NCBI GenBank assembly: GCA_022821645.1 | Contig: JAJEDE010000025.1 | Span: 369,907 to 433,906 of the forward strand | Source of the DNA: Chloroflexota bacterium | GTDB taxonomy: Bacteria; Chloroflexota; UBA11872 | Reading direction: 5' to 3' | DNA length: 64,000 bases | Shown: piece after piece, positions 25,094 to 33,662 of the stretch | Numbering within the stretch: position 1 is the first letter of the stretch | Layout: each line of letters begins with the position of its first letter | Notes under the pieces: model-generated | The model's input: the letters and a program-made list of their open reading frames with translations, nothing else | The model's database searches: none | Told to the model about the DNA's origin: nothing | Made by a program: the position numbers and the translations under genes

Positions 25094-25301
25094 AAGTATC
25101 GGTTCATAGGGCGACTTGAAGAACAAAATACAGTTCCCTCCACGGTACCTGCCGTCGAATCTTCGGAGGCGCAAATCAATTCAAACAAATGAGAAAAGCG
25201 TAACAGGCTATCCCTAAGTTAGAGATTTCAGGAAAGCGTGGAGAGTGTCTAGCCTACATTGTGTTTGTACACCATAGTGCTAGTGGACTCAAGAATAGAC
25301 C

Positions 25302-28124
25302 CTATACGTACGCATAGTCGCTTGACAGCGAAGCCTCAATTCTCCCAATGTACATGTGGCTTCGTTCATTGTGGCTGGCCCGAAATCCTGCCGTATCGTC
25401 TGCATACAAGCTCTTCACTAGACGCGACTTGGCTTCCTTCATTAGGTTGACACGCCAATCAGGTCCCATCATTAGGCGACTCCGATTGGCTTTTTCATAA
25501 AGCGCTTGACCGAGGATCTGTTCTGCCCAATGGAAGTGCGGGCGCAATGTCGTCGCAGTGCGAGCACGGTGGATTGCATCGTCGAAATGTCCGTCCATTA
25601 GGTCAATTAACGCTAGTCGTGCATAAGAGTCTGGACGCTCGGAATCTGGTAGCTCGTAACGACTGTCGGCATCGCTCTCTGTGACTGACTTTTGAATCAG
25701 CTCCTTCGCCTTTCTGCGCTGATGGTCTCGAAAATAGTAATAGCCAAGACGAGCGAGAATCCTCGGGTGATCTTCCCACTCAAGTCTTGCGCTCTCTAAC
25801 TTTGCAATTCCCTTTGACCAGCTTTCGCGGCATTCTTCGTAAGACTCTTCGATGATGTTGTCTATAGCAATCTCTACGTTTCGCGGAGACGAGAGCGTTG
25901 TTGTGCCTACACGTTCCGAGATTAGGGTGACAACATTGCTTGGCAGTACGCGCGGAACTTGCAGTCTGACGAATTCTGCAATTTGTGGGTTTGACAGTTT
26001 GAAGGCAATTCTCTTTCTGTTGCTAACTCGCTCAATGAAAGCTAGCTGATCCAATCGATGGATGGACTCGTCCAATTCGCCGGATTCCTCGCACACTTTA
26101 GCAAGTTCGTTCCTTCGTCTGGGACGTGTTGAGAGGGCGAGGAAATATGCGATTCGCATTGATCCGTCCTCTAGCCGTTCGAAACAATTTGCATACGAGA
26201 ACTCTAAGAACTCTAGAATAGGGGTTCCTGTGAGGCGCTTTAAGGCTTCTTCAGGAGTGCATCCACCTTGGGTAATAGCGGTGGCGGCGTGTTTCAAGTA
26301 AAGAGGGACACCACCTGTCTCGTCAATAATCTGAGTGATGATGTCAGTGTGACTGGGTGCCACGTCAATGTCCGCTTCCGAGAATGAGCGCATGAGAAAC
26401 TCGTGTGCATCTGGGTGCGGTAGACCGACTAGCTTAATGGTGGTTCCCATGCGACGATTGTCTCGCGTAGTGATGATTGCCTTGCTCGGCGAAGGTAGCT
26501 CGTCTAAGAATTGTCCAACCTCATCAATGTCATCGCCTGTGAGGCTTTCGAGATTGTCTAGGGCAAACAGGATACGGACTTCGCTTGCAAGCGATAGTAC
26601 TTTGCTTCGAAGGTCCTTCATATCTGAATCTGTAGTATCTTCATCCCAGACGGTCTCTAGTGTTACTGTATATATTTCTCTTAGAGTGTTGAAATGCATG
26701 TGTCGGGGTGCGGGAGTTACTCCTTCAAGATAGTTATCTTTGGCCGTGAGATATATGATCACTTCCGGATCTGGGCGGCGGCCTGTCTGTAAGTCAGCTC
26801 TGAGCTTTGTGTTTACTACGTGATCGAGAAGCGCGGTCTTGCCAACGCCACCCGCACCTACGATGGAGGACACTCGCTGAAAAGAGTCGTTCCAGAAGTC
26901 ATTGATATATCGGAGTTCATGCTCTCGACCTACAAGTCGAGGATCGTGGAGTTGAGTCAGATTGGTTTGAATCTTGAGATCAAGTCGGCCGAGGTCTCCG
27001 TCGATGGTAGACTCCTGTGCGCCGATTAGCTGTTGAAGCACTTCATCAATGCGGGTAGCCGTCTTCTCATGGTAAGTTGACGTCAGTTTGACCATAGCTG
27101 CTACGGCAGATATGTGTTCCGTGAAATACAGTTCTCGGTCGCCTGCGTGCATGCTCGAGGTCCGCAGAGGAATCACTTCGTCAATTGCTTGCTGAACGAG
27201 ATTCTTATCTTTGAAGAAGGTGGAAAAATGAGGCCAATTACGTCTGCTAACGATAATCTGCTTGATATCGCCAATCTCAGCGAAACCGATCAGTGAGTCA
27301 GGCTCGAGGGCCTTGTTGTTGGACTTAGCTCGCCATCGTTGAAGAAAATTACTGCAGCCTTGGGCGAGCCAGTCATCGTCGTAGACTTGGTGCAGTCGCC
27401 ATCGGACAAACGCTACCAGGCATCGTTCGAAGAGCGTTACGACCTGCTGAGTCTCACTAGCCTGGTCTTGTGGAGCTTCCCATTCAAACGATTCATTTGT
27501 TGTGATGGAGCGCGTGTCGTGAGTTGCTATAGTGGTGGTTTCGTTTGTGTTCTTGGATTCAGAGTCTTCTTGATTTGTGATGGCTGGCTCAGTGTTGGGA
27601 CGTGGCGTCTTGTTGGAATCTCGCTGAGGGTTGTCAGGAGCATTTGTGCCTTTATCGATAGTGGAATTGTCTTTTACATAGTCGTAGCTCACTTCCTGTC
27701 TAGTGAGCGCTTGGCCAAGTGGTATACGTTCAAGGTCAGAATCCGCCACTCGCTTGAACAGTTCTCGACTTGAATTGGAGAGGCGCGTGTCGCGGGAAAC
27801 TTCTCTCAAGCTGTCACTCAAGTCTTGGTCCTCGATTCCGAGGCTCTTGAAAAATGCCTCCAATAGTTCGATTATGAGTTGGTCTTGACGAGCTATTTGG
27901 AGTTTGCGTGTCGTAAGGATACGTTTGCTGATTCGGTCAGGTCTAAAGCCTGCGCAGAGTCGTCGCCATTTCGGCTCCGTGCGCACCAGCGGTCTGAGCG
28001 CATTAATATTGATCTGGTCGAGGATCGATTCGACGATGCCAAGACGCGTCGGCTGTTGAACTGTGGGAGTAGGCTCCCCGTTCGAGAATTCTCCGGCTGT
28101 CAAGGGAAGAGTCGCTCCGCCCAT
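25302..28124 (-). CDS. HEPN (Swt1-type)-STAND NTPase-TPR protein, candidate defence effector
   Basis: A 940-residue multidomain protein in an AT-richer context. Residues 30-130 are a helical N-terminal region; 150-220 a Thr/Asn-rich low-complexity linker. Residues about 225-350 resemble the Swt1-family HEPN domain (LFERCLVAFVRWRLHQVYDDDWL, later NWPHFSTFF) and contain R-x4-H (RTSSMH, 321-326), the HEPN RNase motif. Residues about 395-660 are a STAND/NB-ARC-like NTPase: VGR entry (398-400), Walker A GAGGVGKT (423-430), Walker B ILFALDN (518-524), sensor ITTR (551-554) and GGVPL (604-608). A winged-helix-like stretch follows, then TPR-like helices from about 785 to 880. Known HEPN-STAND proteins act as nucleic-acid-targeting immune effectors; activity here is inferred. 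AGGAAG precedes the ATG by 8 bases. No partner gene is adjacent. Confidence 0.78.
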   Translation of the reverse strand: MGGATLPLTAGEFSNGEPTPTVQQPTRLGIVESILDQININALRPLVRTEPKWRRLCAGFRPDRISKRILTTRKLQIARQDQLIIELLEAFFKSLGIEDQDLSDSLREVSRDTRLSNSSRELFKRVADSDLERIPLGQALTRQEVSYDYVKDNSTIDKGTNAPDNPQRDSNKTPRPNTEPAITNQEDSESKNTNETTTIATHDTRSITTNESFEWEAPQDQASETQQVVTLFERCLVAFVRWRLHQVYDDDWLAQGCSNFLQRWRAKSNNKALEPDSLIGFAEIGDIKQIIVSRRNWPHFSTFFKDKNLVQQAIDEVIPLRTSSMHAGDRELYFTEHISAVAAMVKLTSTYHEKTATRIDEVLQQLIGAQESTIDGDLGRLDLKIQTNLTQLHDPRLVGREHELRYINDFWNDSFQRVSSIVGAGGVGKTALLDHVVNTKLRADLQTGRRPDPEVIIYLTAKDNYLEGVTPAPRHMHFNTLREIYTVTLETVWDEDTTDSDMKDLRSKVLSLASEVRILFALDNLESLTGDDIDEVGQFLDELPSPSKAIITTRDNRRMGTTIKLVGLPHPDAHEFLMRSFSEADIDVAPSHTDIITQIIDETGGVPLYLKHAATAITQGGCTPEEALKRLTGTPILEFLEFSYANCFERLEDGSMRIAYFLALSTRPRRRNELAKVCEESGELDESIHRLDQLAFIERVSNRKRIAFKLSNPQIAEFVRLQVPRVLPSNVVTLISERVGTTTLSSPRNVEIAIDNIIEESYEECRESWSKGIAKLESARLEWEDHPRILARLGYYYFRDHQRRKAKELIQKSVTESDADSRYELPDSERPDSYARLALIDLMDGHFDDAIHRARTATTLRPHFHWAEQILGQALYEKANRSRLMMGPDWRVNLMKEAKSRLVKSLYADDTAGFRASHNERSHMYIGRIEASLSSDYAYV

Positions 28125-28273
28125 TGGGACGCTTCCTATGGATTCTGCGGATTGTAGTTGAACGGTGGTGTATCGACCAGAGGACGCGAAGGCGAACGAA
28201 GGGTGGCTTCGGACTCGGGGTCGTGCTGGTTCGAACGGTGAATGCGATTGGAATCAGGGAGTGGTTATCAGGT

Positions 28274-29011
28274 CTACACGGGTGCTGTGGCTGAAACAAG
28301 CGTCGACGCGAACGCCTCGGGAACCGGCACGCCAAGGGCTCGTACTTCCGCGTAGGCTCCCCGGTAGTCGTAGTCCACTCGCCGCAGTTCCGCGGACCAG
28401 CGGCCGGCGGCGTCGTCCAGGACGGCGTACGTCGCCAGTCCGGGTTGACCGTCGTGCGAGCGCCCAACGGCGCCGCAGTTCACCGCCAGCACGCTGCCGG
28501 CATGCCGGATCATGGCGGTGTGGGTGTGTCCGCTCGCCACGGCTGCCGCCTCGGTGGGGCCGATCACGGCGGCTACGGTTGCCTCGTCATCGTCCCTGCT
28601 CCAGCCGGTCTCGTCGTCGCCGGGCGACCCATGCACGACCAGAAGCGTGCCGGCTGGCGACTGGATGCTTACCTGCCGTGGCATCGTGCCCAGCTTGCGG
28701 ATCAGGGCCGGGCCCAGCCTCCCGGCCGCCCAGGTCACGTTGGCGCGGAGAAACCTTGCTTGCGCGCCGTCGGGATCGCCGAGGGTTGCCAGCTTGGAAG
28801 GTAGGTCCGCGATGTAGCGGTCGGTGTTTCCCTGCACGCAGCGCCAGCCCAGGTCCAGCACCCGCTCCCAGCACTCGCGCGGCCGCGAACCAAACAAGGC
28901 CGCGTCGCCGCGAAACACGACCTCGTCGGCCCCAACGCGACGTAGGTCCGCAAGGACCGCGAACATGGCGTGGCGGTTGCCGTGAATGTCCGTGACGACT
29001 GCGATCCGCAT
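28274..29011 (-). CDS. Calcineurin-like metallophosphoesterase (YfcE/MJ0936-like)
   Basis: A 245-residue single-domain phosphoesterase with all five metal-site motifs: TDIHGN (D-x-H), RGDAALFG (G-D-x-x), GNTDRY (G-N-x-D, where many relatives have GNHD), VVHGSP (H) and SGHTHT (G-H-x-H). This motif set matches the subgroup of small bacterial phosphodiesterases acting on nucleotides or phosphate esters. The central insertion is modest. The upstream gap is 190 bases and the downstream gap (149 bases) separates it from the AT-richer STAND gene, so it is probably a stand-alone core gene at the edge of that insertion. Natural substrate unknown. Confidence 0.88.
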   Translation of the reverse strand: MRIAVVTDIHGNRHAMFAVLADLRRVGADEVVFRGDAALFGSRPRECWERVLDLGWRCVQGNTDRYIADLPSKLATLGDPDGAQARFLRANVTWAAGRLGPALIRKLGTMPRQVSIQSPAGTLLVVHGSPGDDETGWSRDDDEATVAAVIGPTEAAAVASGHTHTAMIRHAGSVLAVNCGAVGRSHDGQPGLATYAVLDDAAGRWSAELRRVDYDYRGAYAEVRALGVPVPEAFASTLVSATAPV

Positions 29012-29201
29012 CTTGTTTGCCAGCGTGCCCTAACGGTTGTGACTCTGCCAGTGGCGCCCGTCTGCGCGGATCTCCGATTGCAGACCGACGTTTCTTAAGT
29101 CGACGGCTTCAACCGGATTTCGGGCCTGCTCTGCTAGTTTGGGAGCCTGCCGCCGCTGACCCGACGTATCGAGCAACCCCAAGCGGCGAATTGGCGAAAC
29201 C

Positions 29202-29903
29202 TTGGATCTCACCGGACCTGCATTTGTCGTTGCCGCGATTCTTGTTGGAATCGCCTTGCTTGCCGTCGTGGCCGGTTGGGTGATATTCGGGACCGCGTTC
29301 GTCCTGGCCGTGAACGCCGCCATTCACTTCGTGAGGGGCGTGTTTCACTGGATTCACTATGTGATTGGCGGTCGCCAACCTGAGCTTCCGGACGCGCCGG
29401 TCACCGCTCGCGAGCCCCTGGCCAGTCGCGCACCGCCGGTCCGTCGCGACCCGGCCGTACGAGCTCGAGCGGCGCAGGCCATGGAGGATCGACAGCGTCG
29501 TAGCCGTCGCATGTTCGGGGCGCTGGCCCTCGGGGTCGCGCTCATCGGCGTGGCGGTCCTGGGCTATAACCTCTGGCTGAATATCCTGGCGGAACGGCGC
29601 GAGATCCGGGTCTTGCACAGCATTTCGGAGGGAACCGAGAGCCTGCCCGAATACCTGACCACGCAGATGACGCTCGTAGCTCAAGAGCCGGGCAATGCCG
29701 GTCTGTCGTGCACGGTCAAGCTCATCTGGATCGAGTCGGGCGGCAGCCGCAACCAGAGCCGCGTGATCCAAAGTCCCGACCGGCTGAGTATTCGCGACCT
29801 GGCCTTCAGCGACGGAATCCGCGAAAGTCCTCATTTCCGCGATCTGCCGGTCACCCTGAGCACCAAGGGCTGTCAGCCCTGGCGCGTGGAAACGTCCGGC
29901 TGA
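29202..29903 (+). CDS. Membrane protein of unknown function (two TM segments)
   Basis: A 233-residue open frame with two hydrophobic stretches: residues about 7-50 at the N-terminus (two closely spaced or one long helix) and about 104-130 (MFGALALGVALIGVAVLGYNLWLNIL). Between them lies a basic, Ala/Arg-rich cytoplasmic segment. The C-terminal ~100 residues (SCTVKLIWIES, DRLSIRDLAF, TKGCQPWRV) are probably extracytoplasmic with two cysteines that could form a disulfide. I do not recognise a family. The only in-frame start after the upstream stop is TTG at 29202, without a strong ribosome site, so the exact start is uncertain. Confidence 0.6.
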   Translation: MDLTGPAFVVAAILVGIALLAVVAGWVIFGTAFVLAVNAAIHFVRGVFHWIHYVIGGRQPELPDAPVTAREPLASRAPPVRRDPAVRARAAQAMEDRQRRSRRMFGALALGVALIGVAVLGYNLWLNILAERREIRVLHSISEGTESLPEYLTTQMTLVAQEPGNAGLSCTVKLIWIESGGSRNQSRVIQSPDRLSIRDLAFSDGIRESPHFRDLPVTLSTKGCQPWRVETSG

Positions 29904-29977
29904 CGCGGGTTGCTGCGTCGTTGGGTTTTTCAGGCGCCGCATCCTGTCCGCCGACCTTGCTTGGCTAGACTGCGCCC

Positions 29978-31237
29978 ATGTCAGCCGCCGCGCCCCAAAT
30001 GCACCTGGTCCGCCAGGCCTTCACGACCGCTGACCTGGATGACCTGGAAGGGCACCTGGCCGCCGGGCTGACCCGGCAACTCGACCGAGCCGCCTTACCG
30101 CCTGGCGCCTCCGTGGCCATCGCTGTCGGCTCACGTGGCGTGTCGCCGGTCGTCCAGGTCGTTCGCACGCTCGCGCATGTTCTGGGGGAAGCGGGGTTGC
30201 GGCCGTTCGTCGTTCCCGCCATGGGCAGTCACGGCGGCGGCACGGCCGAAGGGCAGGCATCCGTGCTGGCCGATTACGGGGTCCACGAGCGGAGCGTCGG
30301 CGCCCCCGTGCGGGCCACGATGGACACGAACGAGGTCGGCAAAACGTCTTCAGGCATCACCGTCCACCTCGACGCCGAAGCCGCGGCCGCCGACGGCGTG
30401 ATCGTGATTGGCCGCGTCAAGCCGCACACCGGCTTTCGCGGGCCGATCGAGAGCGGTCTCTGCAAGATGAGCGTGATTGGCCTGGGCAACCGGCGCGGCG
30501 CGGAGTCGCTGCATGCGCACCCGCTGGCCACGGGGATTCCGGAGGCGGCGGCCCTGACGGTCGCTTCCGGCCATCTGCTCTGCGGCGTGGCCCTGGTCGA
30601 AAACGCCTTCGACCGGCCGGCCCGCGCGGAGGTCGTGGCGCCGGAGGCTTTCCACGCCACTGACGAAGCCCTCCTCAAGCTCGCCCGCGACCTCATGCCG
30701 CGCCTTCCCCTCGACAGACTGGACGGACTGCTCATCGACCGCATGGGCAAGAACATCTCGGGTTCCGGCATGGATCCGAATGTCGTCGGCATGTGGCGGC
30801 GCCTGGGCGAGCTGGAGCGCACACCCGACTACGGGTGGCTGGCGGTGCTCGGCCTCACGCCCGAGTCCCACGGCAACGCCGTCGGTATTGGGCTGGCCGA
30901 TCTCTGCAGCCGCAAGCTGGCCGACGCCATCGACCACGAAGCCCTGGCCATGAACACCCTCACCGCCATGGCTCTCCATGCCGCCAAGGTGCCGCTGACG
31001 CTGCCAACCGACCGCGCGTGCTATGAGACCGTGCTGCACCTGGCCGAGCGCTCCACCAACGAACCCCTTCGGATTGGACGCATTCGCAACACCCTGGACC
31101 TGGAGACCTTCTGGGTCAGCGAGAGCGTGCTCCGCGACTTGCCCGGGAACTGCCAGGTGATTGAACCGACGACCCCGTTCGGCTTCGATGCGGACGACGC
31201 CATCGTCGAGACCTGCGCGTTTGAACCGCGCGCCTAG
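29978..31237 (+). CDS. LarA-like / DUF2088 (lactate racemase N-domain) protein
   Basis: A 419-residue protein related to the lactate-racemase (LarA) N-terminal domain family, DUF2088. It has PAMGSHGGGTAEGQ, matching the LarA G-x-H-x-x-x-x-x-E loop, then IVIGRVKPHTGFRGPIESGLCKM with the KPH-x-x-F block and a conserved Lys/Cys segment, and RMGKNISGSGMDPNVVG. LarA uses a nickel-pincer cofactor made by LarB, LarC and LarE; none of these are in the window, and this subfamily may use a different mechanism. Two MFS transporters follow within 33 and 34 bases, suggesting uptake and conversion of a 2-hydroxy acid or related compound. Reaction unproven. Start ATG. Confidence 0.8.
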   Translation: MSAAAPQMHLVRQAFTTADLDDLEGHLAAGLTRQLDRAALPPGASVAIAVGSRGVSPVVQVVRTLAHVLGEAGLRPFVVPAMGSHGGGTAEGQASVLADYGVHERSVGAPVRATMDTNEVGKTSSGITVHLDAEAAAADGVIVIGRVKPHTGFRGPIESGLCKMSVIGLGNRRGAESLHAHPLATGIPEAAALTVASGHLLCGVALVENAFDRPARAEVVAPEAFHATDEALLKLARDLMPRLPLDRLDGLLIDRMGKNISGSGMDPNVVGMWRRLGELERTPDYGWLAVLGLTPESHGNAVGIGLADLCSRKLADAIDHEALAMNTLTAMALHAAKVPLTLPTDRACYETVLHLAERSTNEPLRIGRIRNTLDLETFWVSESVLRDLPGNCQVIEPTTPFGFDADDAIVETCAFEPRA

Positions 31238-31270
31238 CGCTTCAGCTACGGCCCGGCGTTTGGCTTCGGC

Positions 31271-32437
31271 ATGAACATTGGCGGACGACGCTCGGTCGTC
31301 CCGCGCTCCATGCCGTTCTACTTCACCATCGGCTTTCTGCTCGCGGTGCCGGGCCCATCGCTTGAGGCCGTGCGGGCAGACTTCGACCTCACGTATTTCG
31401 TGGTCGTCCTGACCTTGATCGTTCCCGCAATTTCGTATGCCACCGGCACGACCGTGGGGGGGCTGGTGGCGGATCGGCTTGGACGACGTCCCACGCTCAC
31501 GACGGGGGTGACGCTCCTGGTGATCGGACTGCTGGTCGCCGGTTTTTCGCCGGCTCTGGGGATACTGCTGCTCGGTTCCGGCCTGAATGGCTTCGGCTTC
31601 GGACTCACGGAGGCCCCGCTCACGGCGACCGTATCGGACGTGGCGGGCGATGCCACGGGGCGCGCGATGACGATCTCCCAGATGCCGTTTGGCTTCGGCG
31701 CCCTCATGGCCCCGCCCATGGTTGGTGCGCTTCTGCAGACGCCGGTCGGCTGGCGCGGCGCGTATCTGGCCGCGGCGCTGCTCGTAGGGCTTGCGTCGGT
31801 CGTACTGCTGTCAGCGCGCATTCCGCGCGCGACCGCGCATCGCGCCAGCGGTGAATCACGTCTCTCCGCCATCATCCGGCCCGTGCCAATCCTGCTCGGC
31901 GCCGTGGTGGTGGGCTACTTCGGAATGCAGCTCGGACTTGGCGGATTCCTGGCCGCGTACCTGGAGACCGACCACGGCGTCACGCGCTCCGTGGCGGCCG
32001 CCCTGGTCGCGGCCTTTTGGGTCGGGCTTTCGCTGGGACGGATCATCGGCGCATGGCTGGCGCTTCGTGTCCAGGCCTACAACCTGGCCCTTGGCAGTTT
32101 GGGACTCTCGCTGCTCTGCGCGGTCATTGTGGCTGGCGCGCCCCAGCCGGCGGCGATCCTCGTGGCCGCGTCGCTGTCCGGTTTGGCCGCAGGTCCGATA
32201 TTTACCACGGTGGTCGGGATTGGGGTGCGCTACCGACCATCAGCTTCCGGCATGATTGCCGGATTCATGCTCGCCATGGGCGGCACCGGATTCGCCGGAT
32301 TGTCCCTGCTCTCAGGCGCCGTGGCCGACGCGCTCTCCGTTCGTGCGGCCGTCACCCTGCTGCCGGTAACCCTGGGCATTGCGTTTCTGTGCTTGCTGCT
32401 TGCCCGCCGGCTGCACACGGCCGAACTCCGACGTTGA
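31271..32437 (+). CDS. MFS transporter
   Basis: A 388-residue major-facilitator protein with about twelve transmembrane helices. Motif A is visible between helices 2 and 3 as GGLVADRLGRRPTL (family G-x-x-x-D-R/K-x-G-R-R/K). A long cytoplasmic loop with basic residues (RIPRATAHRASGES) separates the two halves. It follows the LarA-like gene by 33 bases and precedes a second MFS gene, which resembles it in length and topology. Substrate unknown; the neighbouring LarA-like gene suggests an organic acid. Start ATG. Confidence 0.88.
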   Translation: MNIGGRRSVVPRSMPFYFTIGFLLAVPGPSLEAVRADFDLTYFVVVLTLIVPAISYATGTTVGGLVADRLGRRPTLTTGVTLLVIGLLVAGFSPALGILLLGSGLNGFGFGLTEAPLTATVSDVAGDATGRAMTISQMPFGFGALMAPPMVGALLQTPVGWRGAYLAAALLVGLASVVLLSARIPRATAHRASGESRLSAIIRPVPILLGAVVVGYFGMQLGLGGFLAAYLETDHGVTRSVAAALVAAFWVGLSLGRIIGAWLALRVQAYNLALGSLGLSLLCAVIVAGAPQPAAILVAASLSGLAAGPIFTTVVGIGVRYRPSASGMIAGFMLAMGGTGFAGLSLLSGAVADALSVRAAVTLLPVTLGIAFLCLLLARRLHTAELRR

Positions 32438-32471
32438 CGGCTTTCAGATCGTCGGACGCCAGGCAAGCATC

Positions 32472-33662
32472 GTGATCCTGGCAGCCAGCATGTGGTTTTA
32501 TGCTGCTGGAGGCGCTGCCATCAGCGTCTTCGGGCCATCGGTCGAGTCGATCAGCGAAGACTTCGGCCTCGCCTACAGCCAGATCAGCCTGATCATCACC
32601 GTGATGTCCGTCGGATTCATTGCCGGATCGCTGGCCGGTGGAGCAGCGTCCGACCGCTGGAGCAGACGCGCCGTCCTGGTCCCGTCAGCAGCGGGAGCCG
32701 CGATATCCATGTTCTGGTTCGCCGCCAGCCCAACGTTCGGCTCGCTGCTGGCGGCCGGCTTTTGCATCGGGGCATCCTTCGGGCCCGGTCTTGCCGCGGC
32801 AACGGCGCTGATTGCGGACCTCGCGCGCCAACGCAGCACCCGGGCGCTCAACCTCTTCAACTCGGCCTTCGCACTTGGCGCCATCGCAGCCCCGCCGCTC
32901 GCCGCGGTTGGCGTGGCCGCCTTTGCAAGCTGGCGCGTCGCCTATCTCGTAGTGGCTGTCTGGTTCGCCACCAGCGGCCTCATGTTCACGCGCTTGTCGT
33001 ATCCGCCTCGCAGCGGTTCAGTCCCGACGATTCGCAGCGTCGTTCGGGGACTTGGTTCGCCCGTATCGATTCTCCTGGGGCTGGTCTTGATGCTGTACGT
33101 CGGGGTCGAAATCGCCTTTGGCGACTTCGGCGCGGCCTTTATGGAGCGCACGCAGGGGATACCGCGAGCGGCTGCGGCGGCCTCGGTCACTGCCTTTTGG
33201 ATCGGCGTTCTGCTTGGGCGCTTAGTCGTCTACCGCCTCGCGGCCACCTGGCGTGCGTCCACCCTTGTTCGCTGGTCGCTGGCGCTCGCGCTGGGAACGT
33301 CGGTGCTGGCGGCGCTGGCGGGTGCCGCGCCATTGGCTGTCCTGGGATTCGTTCTGACGGGCGCAGCGATCGGCGGGGTCTTCCCCACGGCGCTGGGCAT
33401 CGGCCTGCGCATTCGACCCGGAATCGCAGGTTCGCTCGCCGGGGGGCTCACCGCCATGGCCAGTGTCGGCGGGGCCTTGCTTGCACCGATGATTGGCGTG
33501 GCGTCCGACGCCGCCGGCCCTCGAGGTGGCATGCTGCTCGCGCCGGCCTTCATCCTGGCGGCCATGCTGCTGTTCGAGATCGTCCAGGCGCTACGACGCC
33601 GTAGCGCACGCGGCTCGGCCGGACTCACGGCGCCGCCGGTCAAGGGCTCCATAGATGCCTGA
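32472..33662 (+). CDS. MFS transporter
   Basis: A 396-residue major-facilitator protein with twelve predicted helices. Motif A occurs as GGAASDRWSRRAVL. The start is uncertain: GTG at 32472 gives MILAASMWFYAAGGAAIS, a normal first helix, and lies 34 bases after the previous stop. A TTG at 32379 in the same frame would overlap the upstream MFS gene by 59 bases and add a cysteine-rich non-conserved leader, so I prefer 32472. It overlaps the ROK kinase start by 8 bases. Its similarity to the preceding MFS suggests tandem duplication, or two transporters serving the same pathway. Confidence 0.85.
   Translation: MILAASMWFYAAGGAAISVFGPSVESISEDFGLAYSQISLIITVMSVGFIAGSLAGGAASDRWSRRAVLVPSAAGAAISMFWFAASPTFGSLLAAGFCIGASFGPGLAAATALIADLARQRSTRALNLFNSAFALGAIAAPPLAAVGVAAFASWRVAYLVVAVWFATSGLMFTRLSYPPRSGSVPTIRSVVRGLGSPVSILLGLVLMLYVGVEIAFGDFGAAFMERTQGIPRAAAAASVTAFWIGVLLGRLVVYRLAATWRASTLVRWSLALALGTSVLAALAGAAPLAVLGFVLTGAAIGGVFPTALGIGLRIRPGIAGSLAGGLTAMASVGGALLAPMIGVASDAAGPRGGMLLAPAFILAAMLLFEIVQALRRRSARGSAGLTAPPVKGSIDA

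Larger units (their letters stand above)
24646..25301. other. Gene-free AT-richer stretch with two stem-loops
   Basis: 656 bases between the start of the GT87-like operon and the end of the STAND gene, both on the minus strand. No convincing coding frame was found. The base composition shifts visibly from the GC-rich flank to the lower-GC STAND locus, so this looks like the left part of an acquired segment. Two stem-loops lie close together at 25036-25058 and 25072-25093. Neither is followed by a T-run on either strand. Confidence 0.6.

Noticed and set aside
28220..28240. GGTTCGAA, resembling a tRNA T-loop
   Set aside because: No acceptor, D or anticodon stems could be paired around it.
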